DNA of 7,568 bases from Planctomycetota bacterium. GTDB taxonomy: Bacteria > Planctomycetota > Phycisphaerae > Sedimentisphaerales > Anaerobacaceae. The notes beneath the pieces were generated by a model that was not told the origin of the DNA, made no database searches, and worked only from the letters and a program-made list of their open reading frames with translations. Every line of letters begins with the position of its first letter. Within the stretch, counting starts at the first letter, position 1. Positions 1 to 6,198 of this stretch are shown here, piece by piece. The stretch covers positions 148,473 through 156,040 of the forward strand of contig CP070830.1 of assembly GCA_020344865.1 (NCBI GenBank), read 5' to 3'. A program made the translations under genes and the position numbers.

Positions 1-1067
1 ACACCTGCCAGGAAGTAACCCACGACTTTGAAGAGGCCTTTGAGGCTGCCCGCAAATGTGCAGCCGATTTCGACTGGGATGCCGTGGTCGCAAACATGGT
101 CTATGTCTGGACCGGCCTGACGCAAGCTATCGGATTGAAGTACTACGGTGTTCCTGGTATCGATGTTCCACCCAACACAGGCTTTCAGTACAAAGAACCG
201 CCTCCGGAAAAATCGTTTATGAGACCGGATGAATATGACCCGCTAATTGAGAACCCCACCGGATATTTGTTCAACATCTGGCTTCCCCGCGTCTCAGCGG
301 AGGTAAGTCCCATAGGTGAGCCGACATCCTACCGCAACAATCTGTCATTTTTAAAGGGCGGCATGGCAATGATGAAGTACTTCACCGCATTCGGAACACA
401 GAATGCACTGTTGCGCTCCGAATCCGGAACTGTCTCAGCCATCTCAGGTATTCTCAAGGCCCCCTTCGACATCCTCGCTGACAAATTGCGCGGCTATATT
501 GGCCTTACTATGGATTTGTTCGAGCGACCCGACAAGGTTCTTGCTGCCTGCGAAGCACTGATGCCGCACCTGACGCACATTGCCCTTTCCGGAGCTGACC
601 CGGACAAAAATGTCCCCGTCGGTTTCTGGATGCATCGCGGATGTGTACCCTTCATCTCGCACGAACATTTTAATAAATTTTATTGGCCTACACTTAAACC
701 AATCATCCAGCAAATCTGGGCTCACGGGCACCAGGTTCTTTTTTACGCTGAGGGCGACTGGAACGCCCATCTCAGGTCCTTCGCAGAGCTGCCGGACCAG
801 GCAATCGTTTATCACGTCGATAAAGCCGATATATTTGAGGCCCACAGGACAATCGGAAATAAATTTTGCATCAGCGGTGGTATCCCCAACGTCCTTTTGG
901 GCTTTGGCACGCCTGACGAAGTGCGTGACTATTGCAGGAAAGTGATTGACGGCGTGGCCAAAGACGGTGGATATATCATGGACGCCAGCGCTATCATTCA
1001 AAATGATGCTAAGGTCGAGAATATACAGGCCATGACCGACTTTACCCGCGAGTACGGAGTATACTGA
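1..1067 (+). CDS. URO-D/MtaA superfamily protein, partial (5' end outside window)
   Basis: The frame is open from base 3 (acc tgc cag...) to TGA at 1065-1067, giving 354 visible codons, so the GTG at 84 is internal and the true start lies left of the window. The protein resembles the uroporphyrinogen decarboxylase / cobalamin methyltransferase (MtaA, CmuA) TIM-barrel family. Diagnostic parts are the barrel stretch HGHQVLFYAEGDWN, then ISGGIPNVLLGFGTPDEVRDYC, and the C-terminal KVENIQAMTDF...YGVY, which matches the family's 'PENVKAM...YGVY' ending. The His-X-Cys zinc motif of MtaA-type methyltransferases is replaced by Tyr-Ala-Glu, and the late Cys (usually in a GCG-like turn) is replaced by DASA. 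A zinc-thiolate methyltransferase mechanism therefore looks unlikely. Members of this branch are often only called 'uroporphyrinogen decarboxylase family'; a role in haem synthesis is not supported. The substrate is unknown. The next ORF starts 57 bases downstream with no clear terminator between, so co-transcription is possible. Confidence 0.85.
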   Translation, partial: TCQEVTHDFEEAFEAARKCAADFDWDAVVANMVYVWTGLTQAIGLKYYGVPGIDVPPNTGFQYKEPPPEKSFMRPDEYDPLIENPTGYLFNIWLPRVSAEVSPIGEPTSYRNNLSFLKGGMAMMKYFTAFGTQNALLRSESGTVSAISGILKAPFDILADKLRGYIGLTMDLFERPDKVLAACEALMPHLTHIALSGADPDKNVPVGFWMHRGCVPFISHEHFNKFYWPTLKPIIQQIWAHGHQVLFYAEGDWNAHLRSFAELPDQAIVYHVDKADIFEAHRTIGNKFCISGGIPNVLLGFGTPDEVRDYCRKVIDGVAKDGGYIMDASAIIQNDAKVENIQAMTDFTREYGVY

Positions 1068-1124
1068 TAAGTAATTTAAACGGTGAACATGTAATCTTAA
1101 CTGGTTATTAACGGAGTTGTCCAC

Positions 1125-1295
1125 GTGGTCAAAAAACAAAAACCTAAATCAAAACCCGGCGCCTGCATCCCATGGGAGCAGAAACTAAAGGAAATACCTG
1201 AAATTTCCGGAGATGAATCTATTCTTCAGAACGTGTGGGAAGATATTGATGCACTTGGCTATATGTACATCTGGCAGTGCCTGCTCTCGTTCTGA
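1125..1295 (+). CDS. Small hypothetical protein, 56 aa
   Basis: A GTG at 1125 preceded by CGGAG (1112-1116, 8 bases away) opens a frame that runs to TGA at 1293-1295. The product begins MVKKQKPKSKPGACIPWEQK: a Lys-rich basic N-terminus, then an acidic, amphipathic part (EIPEISGDESILQNVWEDID) and an aromatic C-terminus (YMYIWQCLLSF). No signal peptide or known domain is recognised. It lies in the 294-base gap between the URO-D-family gene and ispH, on the same strand. After the TGA the same frame stays open for 21 more codons and ends in TAA (1359-1361), directly abutting the ispH ATG. The annotated end could therefore be premature (frameshift, pseudogene or recoding), but an open stretch of that length is also expected by chance fairly often. 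The ribosome-binding site and start support translation; function is unknown. Confidence 0.5.
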   Translation: MVKKQKPKSKPGACIPWEQKLKEIPEISGDESILQNVWEDIDALGYMYIWQCLLSF

Positions 1296-1361
1296 GGGCG
1301 GAAAGTCACCGACGCCAAGAAAGAACAAAATAAAAGCATTTGCCAGTGTCTCATCAATTAA

Positions 1362-2216
1362 ATGACCATGAAAGTCATAGTCGCAGAAAAATCTGGTTTT
1401 TGTCAGGGCGTTAAAAACGCCATCAGTACGGCCGAGACGATACTGGCTTCTGAGCCGGGCCCCATATATAGCCTCGGGCCTATCATCCATAACAAAGAGG
1501 TGGTCGGACAATTGAAAAAAGCCGGACTGATTATGGCTAATAGCGTGGAACAAATCCAGACAGGGACTGTTATCATACGTTCTCACGGCGCCGTCCCTGA
1601 GCATATAGCCGAGCTTAAACAAAGAGGGCTCAAAATCGTTGATGCCACATGTATATTGGTTAAAAGATTACAGACAATAGCCAAAGAGCTCCAAGAGGCG
1701 GATTATAAAGTGGTGATTATTGGTGACGAGAACCATCCGGAGATTCGAGCTGTTATGGGTTGTGCGAGGGATGTTATCGTCGTTGCCGACGAGAAGGACC
1801 TGCACAAGTTACCCAAAAACACTAAATTAGGGGTCGTCTGTCAGACAACCGAAAGCCCCGACCATGTAAGCGCGATGCTCGGGGCCATAGCCAAGGTGGG
1901 CTTTCGGGAATTGAAGGTGATCAATACTTTGTGCAAAGAAGCCGTAAAAAGACAGAAGTCCGCTGTTAAATTGTGCAAACAGGTGGATATAATGTTCGTA
2001 CTCGGCGACTTGGAAAGTGCTAATACACGTAGGTTGGCGGAGCTTTGCAAAAAATATAATAAACAAACGTTTCACTTGCAAAATTGGAATGAACTTGATA
2101 AAAATATATTCTCTGGTAAGAATATAGCGGGCGTTACGGCAGGAGCCTCGACGCCTGAATGGATAATAGCCGAATTTGTTGAAAATTTAGCGGCTTTTGA
2201 CGACAGCGCCCTTTGA
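1362..2216 (+). CDS. ispH: 4-hydroxy-3-methylbut-2-enyl diphosphate reductase (IspH/LytB)
   Basis: Last enzyme of the MEP (non-mevalonate) pathway: an iron-sulfur protein that reduces HMBPP to IPP and DMAPP in the cytoplasm. At 284 aa it has normal family length. The three cluster cysteines are present: C14 (GFCQGV), C97 (DATC) and C191 (NTLC). Active-site residues are also recognisable: H43 (IIHN), H75 (RSHG), H125 and E127 (ENHPE), T162/T163 (CQTTES), S219 and N221, and S263 in the signature AGASTPEW. Departures from the usual family text are Ile after DATC instead of Pro, and Ala220 where SSN normally has its second Ser. Two in-frame starts are possible: ATG 1362, or ATG 1368 (which gives the common MKVI start). 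Neither has a good ribosome-binding site. An intrinsic terminator follows 42 bases after the stop. Confidence 0.95.
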   Translation: MTMKVIVAEKSGFCQGVKNAISTAETILASEPGPIYSLGPIIHNKEVVGQLKKAGLIMANSVEQIQTGTVIIRSHGAVPEHIAELKQRGLKIVDATCILVKRLQTIAKELQEADYKVVIIGDENHPEIRAVMGCARDVIVVADEKDLHKLPKNTKLGVVCQTTESPDHVSAMLGAIAKVGFRELKVINTLCKEAVKRQKSAVKLCKQVDIMFVLGDLESANTRRLAELCKKYNKQTFHLQNWNELDKNIFSGKNIAGVTAGASTPEWIIAEFVENLAAFDDSAL

Positions 2217-2258
2217 GGCAGGGCCGCCACAGGAATTATGACTGTCAGAATGCAGTTT

Positions 2259-2287
2259 GCATTGGCTGCGTACGCCAATGCGTTTTT
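2259..2287 (+). terminator. Intrinsic terminator after ispH
   Basis: GCATTGGC (2259-2266) pairs perfectly with GCCAATGC (2274-2281) around a 7-base loop. A flanking T-G wobble extends the stem, and five T's follow at 2283-2287. The 8-bp stem, short loop and U-run fit a Rho-independent terminator. It ends the ispH transcript and separates it from the S1 gene. Confidence 0.8.
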
Positions 2288-2333
2288 ATAAATGATTAAC
2301 CGAAAATTTCAGGTTTGTGCAGTGTAGCACATC

Positions 2334-2412
2334 GGCCTGTTGGCGTAAATGTGGGGCGCTGGCGGGCCTAACGGCGACCCATTTGCAGTGGGAAGCTGAG
2401 AACAGACTCCAC
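2334..2412 (+). promoter_or_regulatory. Structured 5' leader of the S1 gene
   Basis: Between the ispH terminator and the S1 start the sequence is rich in complementary segments. AAATG(T)GGG (2347-2355) pairs with CCCATTT (2378-2384), with one bulged T. GTTGGC (2339-2344) pairs with GCC(T)AAC (2366-2372). CCCA (2378-2381) can instead pair with TGGG (2389-2392), and GTGG (2388-2391) with CCAC (2409-2412), which ends just before the Shine-Dalgarno. Some of these pairings exclude each other, as in a switching leader. Autogenous control of S1 translation is known in gamma-proteobacteria; a similar role here is inference. No known riboswitch class is recognised and no convincing promoter was found. 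Confidence 0.35.
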
Positions 2413-2428
2413 AAAGGAATTTGAGTTT

Positions 2429-4396
2429 ATGGTAGATAGAAATATAGTTAGTAAATTGGGCTTGTCAAAGGAGGTTCTCGACAAACAGGTAACAGAGATG
2501 TTCACTGACAAAGAAAGCGAACTCTTGGAGCAGGTACTGCAGAAAAAGGTAGATTCGCGCCTCCCTGGAACTATTCTAAAAGGGACAATCGTTTCCCAGA
2601 TAGGAAATGATGTTATCGTTGAAGTGGGCTTGAAAAGCGAAGGAGTTGTAGACGCAAGTGAATTTGATATGCCCGATGAGATATCACCGGGTAAAGATAT
2701 TGAGGTAATGCTTGAAGATACGGACTCGGAGGGTGGGCTCATACTGTTGAGCAAACGCAAAGCTGACCGAATCAGAGGCTGGGAGATGATTGTTAATACT
2801 CAGAAGGAAGGGGATGTTGCGAGCGGAAGGGTTATAAGACGCATCAAGGGCGGTTTGCTTGTTGATATTGGCGTGCCCGTATTCTTGCCAGCCTCGCAGG
2901 TTGATATCAGAAAACCCGGTGATATCAGTAGGTTTATTGGTAAGGAGGTGGAATGCAAGATACTCAAAATTGATGTTGAGGGCCGCAACATCGTGGTCTC
3001 CCGGCGCAAGCTCATCGAGGAAGAACGCCAGAGCAGTAAAGAAAAGATTCTTGCGGAGATCGAGGCAGGCCAACTGCGAAAAGGTGTGGTCAAGAACGTC
3101 GCCGATTTTGGTGTATTTGTGGATTTGGGAGGCTTGGATGGGCTGTTGCATATTTCAGATTTGAGTTGGGGTAGAATCTCACATCCCTCGGAGGTAGTTC
3201 AGCTTGACCAGGAAATCGAATGTGTTGTTATCGGTGTCGATAAGGAAGGTGAGAAGATTTCCCTTGGTTTGAAGCAAAAAACCTCCAGTCCTTGGGAGGA
3301 TGTTGAGCATCGCTATCCCATAGGGGCAAGGGTAAAGGGCAAGGTGGTCAATGTTATGAATTATGGCGTCTTCGTCCGGCTTGAAGACGGGATTGAAGGG
3401 CTCGTGCATATCAGCGAGATGAGCTGGACCAAGCGTCTCACACATCCCAGCGAGATACTCACTCTCGGCGATGAAATCGAGGTGGTTGTGCTGAGCGTTA
3501 ACAAGGAGAGACAGGAAATCTCACTGGGCCTGAAGCAGACCGAAACAAATCCTTGGGCGATTGCCTCTCAGAAGTATCCGGCCGGAACTATTGTTTCTGC
3601 TACCGTCAGCAGTATGACCAATTTCGGGGTCTTCGTAGAGATTGAGCAGGGTATTGATGGCATGATACATATTTCCGATTTAAGTTGGACTAAGAAATAT
3701 GGACATCCCAGTGAGGCCTTACAAAAGAGCCAGGAAATAAAATGCGTTGTCTTGGAAGTGAATGAGGAAAAACGGCGGATGTCTCTCGGGATGAAGCAGA
3801 TGACAGAGGACCCTTGGATTCGTGCTATTCCGGAAAAATATATACCCGGACAAATTATCAAAGGTACGGTGACTAAACTTACCAATTTTGGCGCTTTCGT
3901 TGAGCTTGAACCAGAGCTGGAGGGGCTGTTGCACATTTCGGAGCTCGCAGACCACAAAATTGAGAAGCCGCAGGACGTAGTCAAATTGGGCGAAGAGATC
4001 GAAGTTAAGATTTTAAGGGTCGATACCGAGTCCCGAAAAATCGGCCTGAGTCTACGGAGAGTACGTTGGGCCGCTGAAGAGCAGGCGGCCGAACATCCGC
4101 AGAAGTCTACTCCCGTTGGTGTTCAGACTGTTCTTGATGACAGCGACATCGAGCAGATCAAAAAAACGCAAGAAAAGCAGGCGAGTGAGCTTGAACAGAA
4201 TGTCGTTGAGACGAGTCATCCGGATGAGCAGGTTACTGAATCGGTTGAACCTGAAAAAACCAATGACGCCGGGCAGGCGGAGGATGTCAACGAACCTGAA
4301 CAGGCGCCCCCTGAACCTACCCAGGAAGCTGCGCAGCCAAAGAGCCAGGACGATGATGAAAGTAATGCAGAAGAGCAAAGGAAGGCCGATAATTAG
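2429..4396 (+). CDS. rpsA: 30S ribosomal protein S1 (six S1 domains, acidic tail)
   Basis: S1 binds single-stranded mRNA on the 30S subunit and helps to load and unfold messages. Six S1 (OB-fold) repeats can be laid out at about residues 46-111, 127-193, 214-283, 297-370, 384-457 and 472-544. The first two are divergent, as expected for the ribosome-anchoring domains. Repeats 3-6 carry the RNA-binding pattern G-V-V-x-N-x-x-x-F/Y-G-x-F-V...G-L-x-H-I-S-E/D-x-S-W and end in I-S-L-G-L-K-Q. The 655-residue length exceeds the 557 of E. coli S1; the excess is a tail from about 548 to 655 rich in Glu, Gln, Asp and Pro, probably disordered. The ATG at 2429 has AGGA at 2415-2418, 10 bases upstream. The neighbour upstream is ispH (often fused to S1 domains in Clostridia) rather than the cmk found in many bacteria. 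Confidence 0.93.
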   Translation: MVDRNIVSKLGLSKEVLDKQVTEMFTDKESELLEQVLQKKVDSRLPGTILKGTIVSQIGNDVIVEVGLKSEGVVDASEFDMPDEISPGKDIEVMLEDTDSEGGLILLSKRKADRIRGWEMIVNTQKEGDVASGRVIRRIKGGLLVDIGVPVFLPASQVDIRKPGDISRFIGKEVECKILKIDVEGRNIVVSRRKLIEEERQSSKEKILAEIEAGQLRKGVVKNVADFGVFVDLGGLDGLLHISDLSWGRISHPSEVVQLDQEIECVVIGVDKEGEKISLGLKQKTSSPWEDVEHRYPIGARVKGKVVNVMNYGVFVRLEDGIEGLVHISEMSWTKRLTHPSEILTLGDEIEVVVLSVNKERQEISLGLKQTETNPWAIASQKYPAGTIVSATVSSMTNFGVFVEIEQGIDGMIHISDLSWTKKYGHPSEALQKSQEIKCVVLEVNEEKRRMSLGMKQMTEDPWIRAIPEKYIPGQIIKGTVTKLTNFGAFVELEPELEGLLHISELADHKIEKPQDVVKLGEEIEVKILRVDTESRKIGLSLRRVRWAAEEQAAEHPQKSTPVGVQTVLDDSDIEQIKKTQEKQASELEQNVVETSHPDEQVTESVEPEKTNDAGQAEDVNEPEQAPPEPTQEAAQPKSQDDDESNAEEQRKADN

Positions 4397-4412
4397 CATT
4401 TGATGAAGGATA

Positions 4413-4441
4413 TTGACCGGCTGCGCCCGGCCAGTTAAACT
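4413..4441 (+). promoter_or_regulatory. Candidate sigma-70 promoter for the sigma-factor gene
   Basis: TTGACC (4413-4418, five of six to TTGACA) and TAAACT (4436-4441, four of six to TATAAT) are separated by exactly 17 bases. Transcription would begin near 4448, leaving a leader of about 130 bases that contains the long hairpin. The spacer holds a CCGG...CCGG inverted repeat without a U-run, so a weak S1-gene terminator is the competing reading. Confidence 0.45.
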
Positions 4442-4462
4442 CGGTGATATATCTGACCGATA

Positions 4463-4505
4463 CCTAAGATGGCTTTGTTCTTTGCCTAAGAACCAATCAT
4501 CTTGG
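4463..4505 (+). promoter_or_regulatory. Long leader hairpin upstream of the sigma-factor gene
   Basis: Two nested perfect stems share one axis. The outer stem is CC(t)AAGATG (4463-4471) with CATCTTGG (4498-4505), one bulged T. The inner stem is GTTCTT (4477-4482) with AAGAAC (4488-4493) around a TGCCT loop. A TT/AA pair lies between them, for about 16 pairs in all. No T-run follows (the next bases are TATTGACG), so it is not a normal intrinsic terminator. It would lie in the 5' leader of the sigma-factor mRNA, or at the end of the S1 mRNA as a stability or processing hairpin. Confidence 0.5.
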
Positions 4506-4521
4506 TATTGACGAGTTCAGA

Positions 4522-4584
4522 ATGGAATTTCGCCTTATAGCTGGAGTTGAAAGACTTTACTGGCTGGGCAGGAGTGAGAGATAG
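4522..4584 (+). CDS. Possible 20-codon upstream ORF overlapping the sigma start
   Basis: ATG at 4522 opens a 20-codon frame (MEFRLIAGVERLYWLGRSER) whose TAG (4582-4584) overlaps the proposed AUA start of the sigma gene as ATAG. No good Shine-Dalgarno precedes it, and its composition does not look like a sigma N-terminus. If translated, ribosomes ending here would sit on the AGGAG (4570-4574) and the AUA, the usual geometry for termination-reinitiation. It may equally be a chance ORF. Confidence 0.25.
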   Translation: MEFRLIAGVERLYWLGRSER

Positions 4585-5399
4585 CATTCGATATAACAAT
4601 AAAGGAGTACCTCAAGGAGATTGACGAGGCCTCGCTGCTGACGGTGGAGCAGGAGCGGTCCTTGGGCAAGCTGGTTGTTGAAGAAAACGACCCACGTGCC
4701 AGAGACCAGCTGGTGCGAAGCAATCTGAGACTGGTCGTTAATATCGCAAAAAAATATGCCGGCCGAGGAATGAGTCTTGGCGACCTGATTGAGGAGGGCA
4801 ATCTCGGCCTGATAAAAGCTGTTGACTACTTTGACCCTGACCACGGAACACGCTTCAGCACCTACGCCGCATGGTGGATAAAACAGAGCATCAAACGCGC
4901 GCTGCTGGCCAACGTCCAGCCCGTCCATATACCGACCTATATGGTTGCACTGATGAATCAGTGGCGGCATACCACTGCGGAGCTGGAGAGCAGGCTCGGC
5001 AGAACCTTGGATGTTGAAGAAATGGCACAGATAATGAACTTGCCGTTGCGGAAGGCGAAAGTCATACATCAGATTGTCAAAATACTCAGTTCCGTTAAGG
5101 ACACGGCCGGCACCGACGGTACGCCCGACGATAAATTGCTCGAGGAAACTTTGCCGGACCACAATGCGCCCGCACCCGAGGATGAACTGGTCGCCGATGA
5201 AGAAAAGACAAAGGTCCTCAGATTGCTCGACGAGATTGAACCGCGGGAAGCCGATGTCTTGAGATTGCATTACGGGCTGGATGGACGCAAGCCAATGACG
5301 CTAAGGCAGATAGGCGAGAAGCTGGGCCTGACCCGCGAGAGAATTAGACAAATTCAACGCGCCGCCCTCACCAAGCTCTATGAGTATATGAACGATTAG
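4581..5399 (+). CDS. Sigma-70 family RNA polymerase sigma factor (RpoD/SigA-like, short)
   Basis: Directs RNA polymerase to promoters. With the proposed start the protein has 272 aa and regions 1.2 through 4, but no region 1.1. Region 1.2 is FDITIKEYLKEIDEASLLT (residues 3-21). Region 2 spans about 41-108, with RSNLRLVVNIAKKY, GDLIEEGNLGLIKAV, RFSTYAAWWIKQSI. Region 3 spans about 120-170. Region 4 spans about 211-267, ending in the helix-turn-helix LRQIGEKLGLTRERIRQIQ. The only common in-frame start is GTG at 4644; it has no ribosome-binding site and would remove region 1.2. An in-frame TGA at 4575-4577 limits the start to 4578 or later. ATA at 4581 has AGGAG (4570-4574) six bases upstream and fits the homology, so AUA is chosen; an ATG-to-ATA error or a frameshift from the overlapping ORF is the alternative. 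Primary versus alternative status cannot be decided here, so no symbol is given. Confidence 0.88.
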   Translation: MAFDITIKEYLKEIDEASLLTVEQERSLGKLVVEENDPRARDQLVRSNLRLVVNIAKKYAGRGMSLGDLIEEGNLGLIKAVDYFDPDHGTRFSTYAAWWIKQSIKRALLANVQPVHIPTYMVALMNQWRHTTAELESRLGRTLDVEEMAQIMNLPLRKAKVIHQIVKILSSVKDTAGTDGTPDDKLLEETLPDHNAPAPEDELVADEEKTKVLRLLDEIEPREADVLRLHYGLDGRKPMTLRQIGEKLGLTRERIRQIQRAALTKLYEYMND

Positions 5400-5420
5400 C
5401 AGTAGTGCCCAACATGTCAA

Positions 5421-5449
5421 TGGAACTTGCATTTCCCCTGTGGTATACT
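5421..5449 (+). promoter_or_regulatory. Extended -10 promoter for apt
   Basis: TGGTATACT (5441-5449) is an extended -10 element: TG, one base, then TATACT, five of six to consensus. A weak -35, TGGAAC (5421-5426), lies 17 bases upstream. Transcription would start near 5456, giving a leader of about 70 bases. This suggests that apt is transcribed independently of the sigma-factor gene. TGGTA/TACCA over the -10 also forms a small inverted repeat. Confidence 0.45.
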
Positions 5450-5527
5450 ACCAATAGTAGATGTCGGTGACCCTGTAGCCCGCTGGCTATAAGCAGTGCC
5501 TGATCAATGCCGAGGAAGGCAGAATAA

Positions 5528-6055
5528 ATGGCACCCCAAAAAATTGACCTGGCGAAATACATTCGCAGCATACCAGATTGGCCCAAGAAGGGAATCTTAT
5601 TTCGCGATATCACGCCGTTATTAGCTGCCCCCGAAGCTTTTGCCGCAGCGATAGACGCCCTGTGCGCTGGCTTTACTGAGGCGGATATCGACTATGTTGC
5701 CGCTGTTGAGGCCAGAGGGTTTATATTCGGTGCCGCCGTCGCCAGGAAGTTCCACGTTGGCTTTGTGCCTATAAGGAAAAAGGGCAAACTGCCCTTCGAA
5801 ACCGAAAGCATTACTTACGACTTGGAATACGGCACTGATACCTTAGAGGTCCACCGTGATGCCGTAAAAAAGGGCGCAGGCGTCTTGATGGTTGACGACC
5901 TTCTGGCAACGGGCGGGACAATGGCTGCCTCTTGCAAACTCATCGAAAAGATCGGCGGACGCATAGTGGGCATATCATTTCTCATAGAGCTCAGCGAATT
6001 GGCCGGCCGGGAAAAGCTCAGCGGCTATAACGTCAAAACCGTCATCTCTTATTGA
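5528..6055 (+). CDS. apt: Adenine phosphoribosyltransferase
   Basis: Purine salvage enzyme: adenine + PRPP to AMP + pyrophosphate, cytoplasmic and usually dimeric. The 175-aa length is typical. Family landmarks appear in order: the N-terminal IRSIPDWPKKGILFRDITPLL (residues 12-32), EARGFIFG (61-68) near the adenine site, the flexible-loop RKKGKLP (83-89), the YDLEYGTDTLEVH segment (97-109), and the PRPP-binding signature VLMVDDLLATGGTM (119-132) with its paired Asp. The ATG at 5528 has a purine-rich AGGAAGG (5513-5519) 8 bases upstream. It has a candidate promoter of its own. It converges on the PEP-CTERM gene, with 143 bases between the two stops. Confidence 0.96.
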   Translation: MAPQKIDLAKYIRSIPDWPKKGILFRDITPLLAAPEAFAAAIDALCAGFTEADIDYVAAVEARGFIFGAAVARKFHVGFVPIRKKGKLPFETESITYDLEYGTDTLEVHRDAVKKGAGVLMVDDLLATGGTMAASCKLIEKIGGRIVGISFLIELSELAGREKLSGYNVKTVISY

Positions 6056-6120
6056 TTAACGCCGTGAGTCTCTCGGCCTCTGTCATTGTCGTACACAAAG
6101 CAGGTGGTTGGCGTCCGGAC

Positions 6121-6157
6121 AAAAGTAAAGGGTTCACAAATAATGCGAACCCTTTAC
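6121..6157 (-). terminator. Intrinsic terminator of the PEP-CTERM gene, possibly bidirectional
   Basis: GTAAAGGGTTC (6125-6135) and GAACCCTTTAC (6147-6157) form a perfect 11-bp inverted repeat with an 11-base loop. Read on the minus strand the stem is followed by TTTT (complement of 6121-6124), so it best serves the leftward PEP-CTERM gene, whose stop is 42 bases away. On the plus strand it would end the apt transcript with only a poor U-run (CCAATTT). Confidence 0.75.
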
Positions 6158-6198
6158 CCAATTTAAGGAAGATTCCAAGGCCTTCGTGCAAAGCTAAC

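Noticed and set aside
444..1139. Open frame of 231 codons on the minus strand opposite the URO-D-family gene
   Set aside because: Overlaps a recognised protein family member throughout; no family resemblance of its own.
1213..1365. 51-codon ORF in a second frame, overlapping the ispH start as ATGA
   Set aside because: GGAG is only two bases from its ATG, and the Ser/Lys-rich product looks like a shadow of the 1125-1295 frame; it was kept only as an alternative reading of that gap.
2257..2292. TTGCAT or TTGGCT with TATAAA as a promoter for the S1 gene
   Set aside because: Spacings of 24 or 19 bases are poor, and the hexamers fall within the ispH terminator.
4413..4433. CCGG...CCGG hairpin as an S1-gene terminator
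   Set aside because: The stem has a mismatch and no U-run; the same bases fit a promoter better.
4557..5270. Long open frame of 237 codons on the minus strand opposite the sigma-factor gene
   Set aside because: It is antisense to a clear sigma-70 protein, has no recognisable domain, and its openness follows from the codon usage of the real gene.
6061..6077. GCCG...CGGC hairpin just after apt as its terminator
   Set aside because: Only four GC pairs plus two beyond a T-T mismatch, and no T-run follows.
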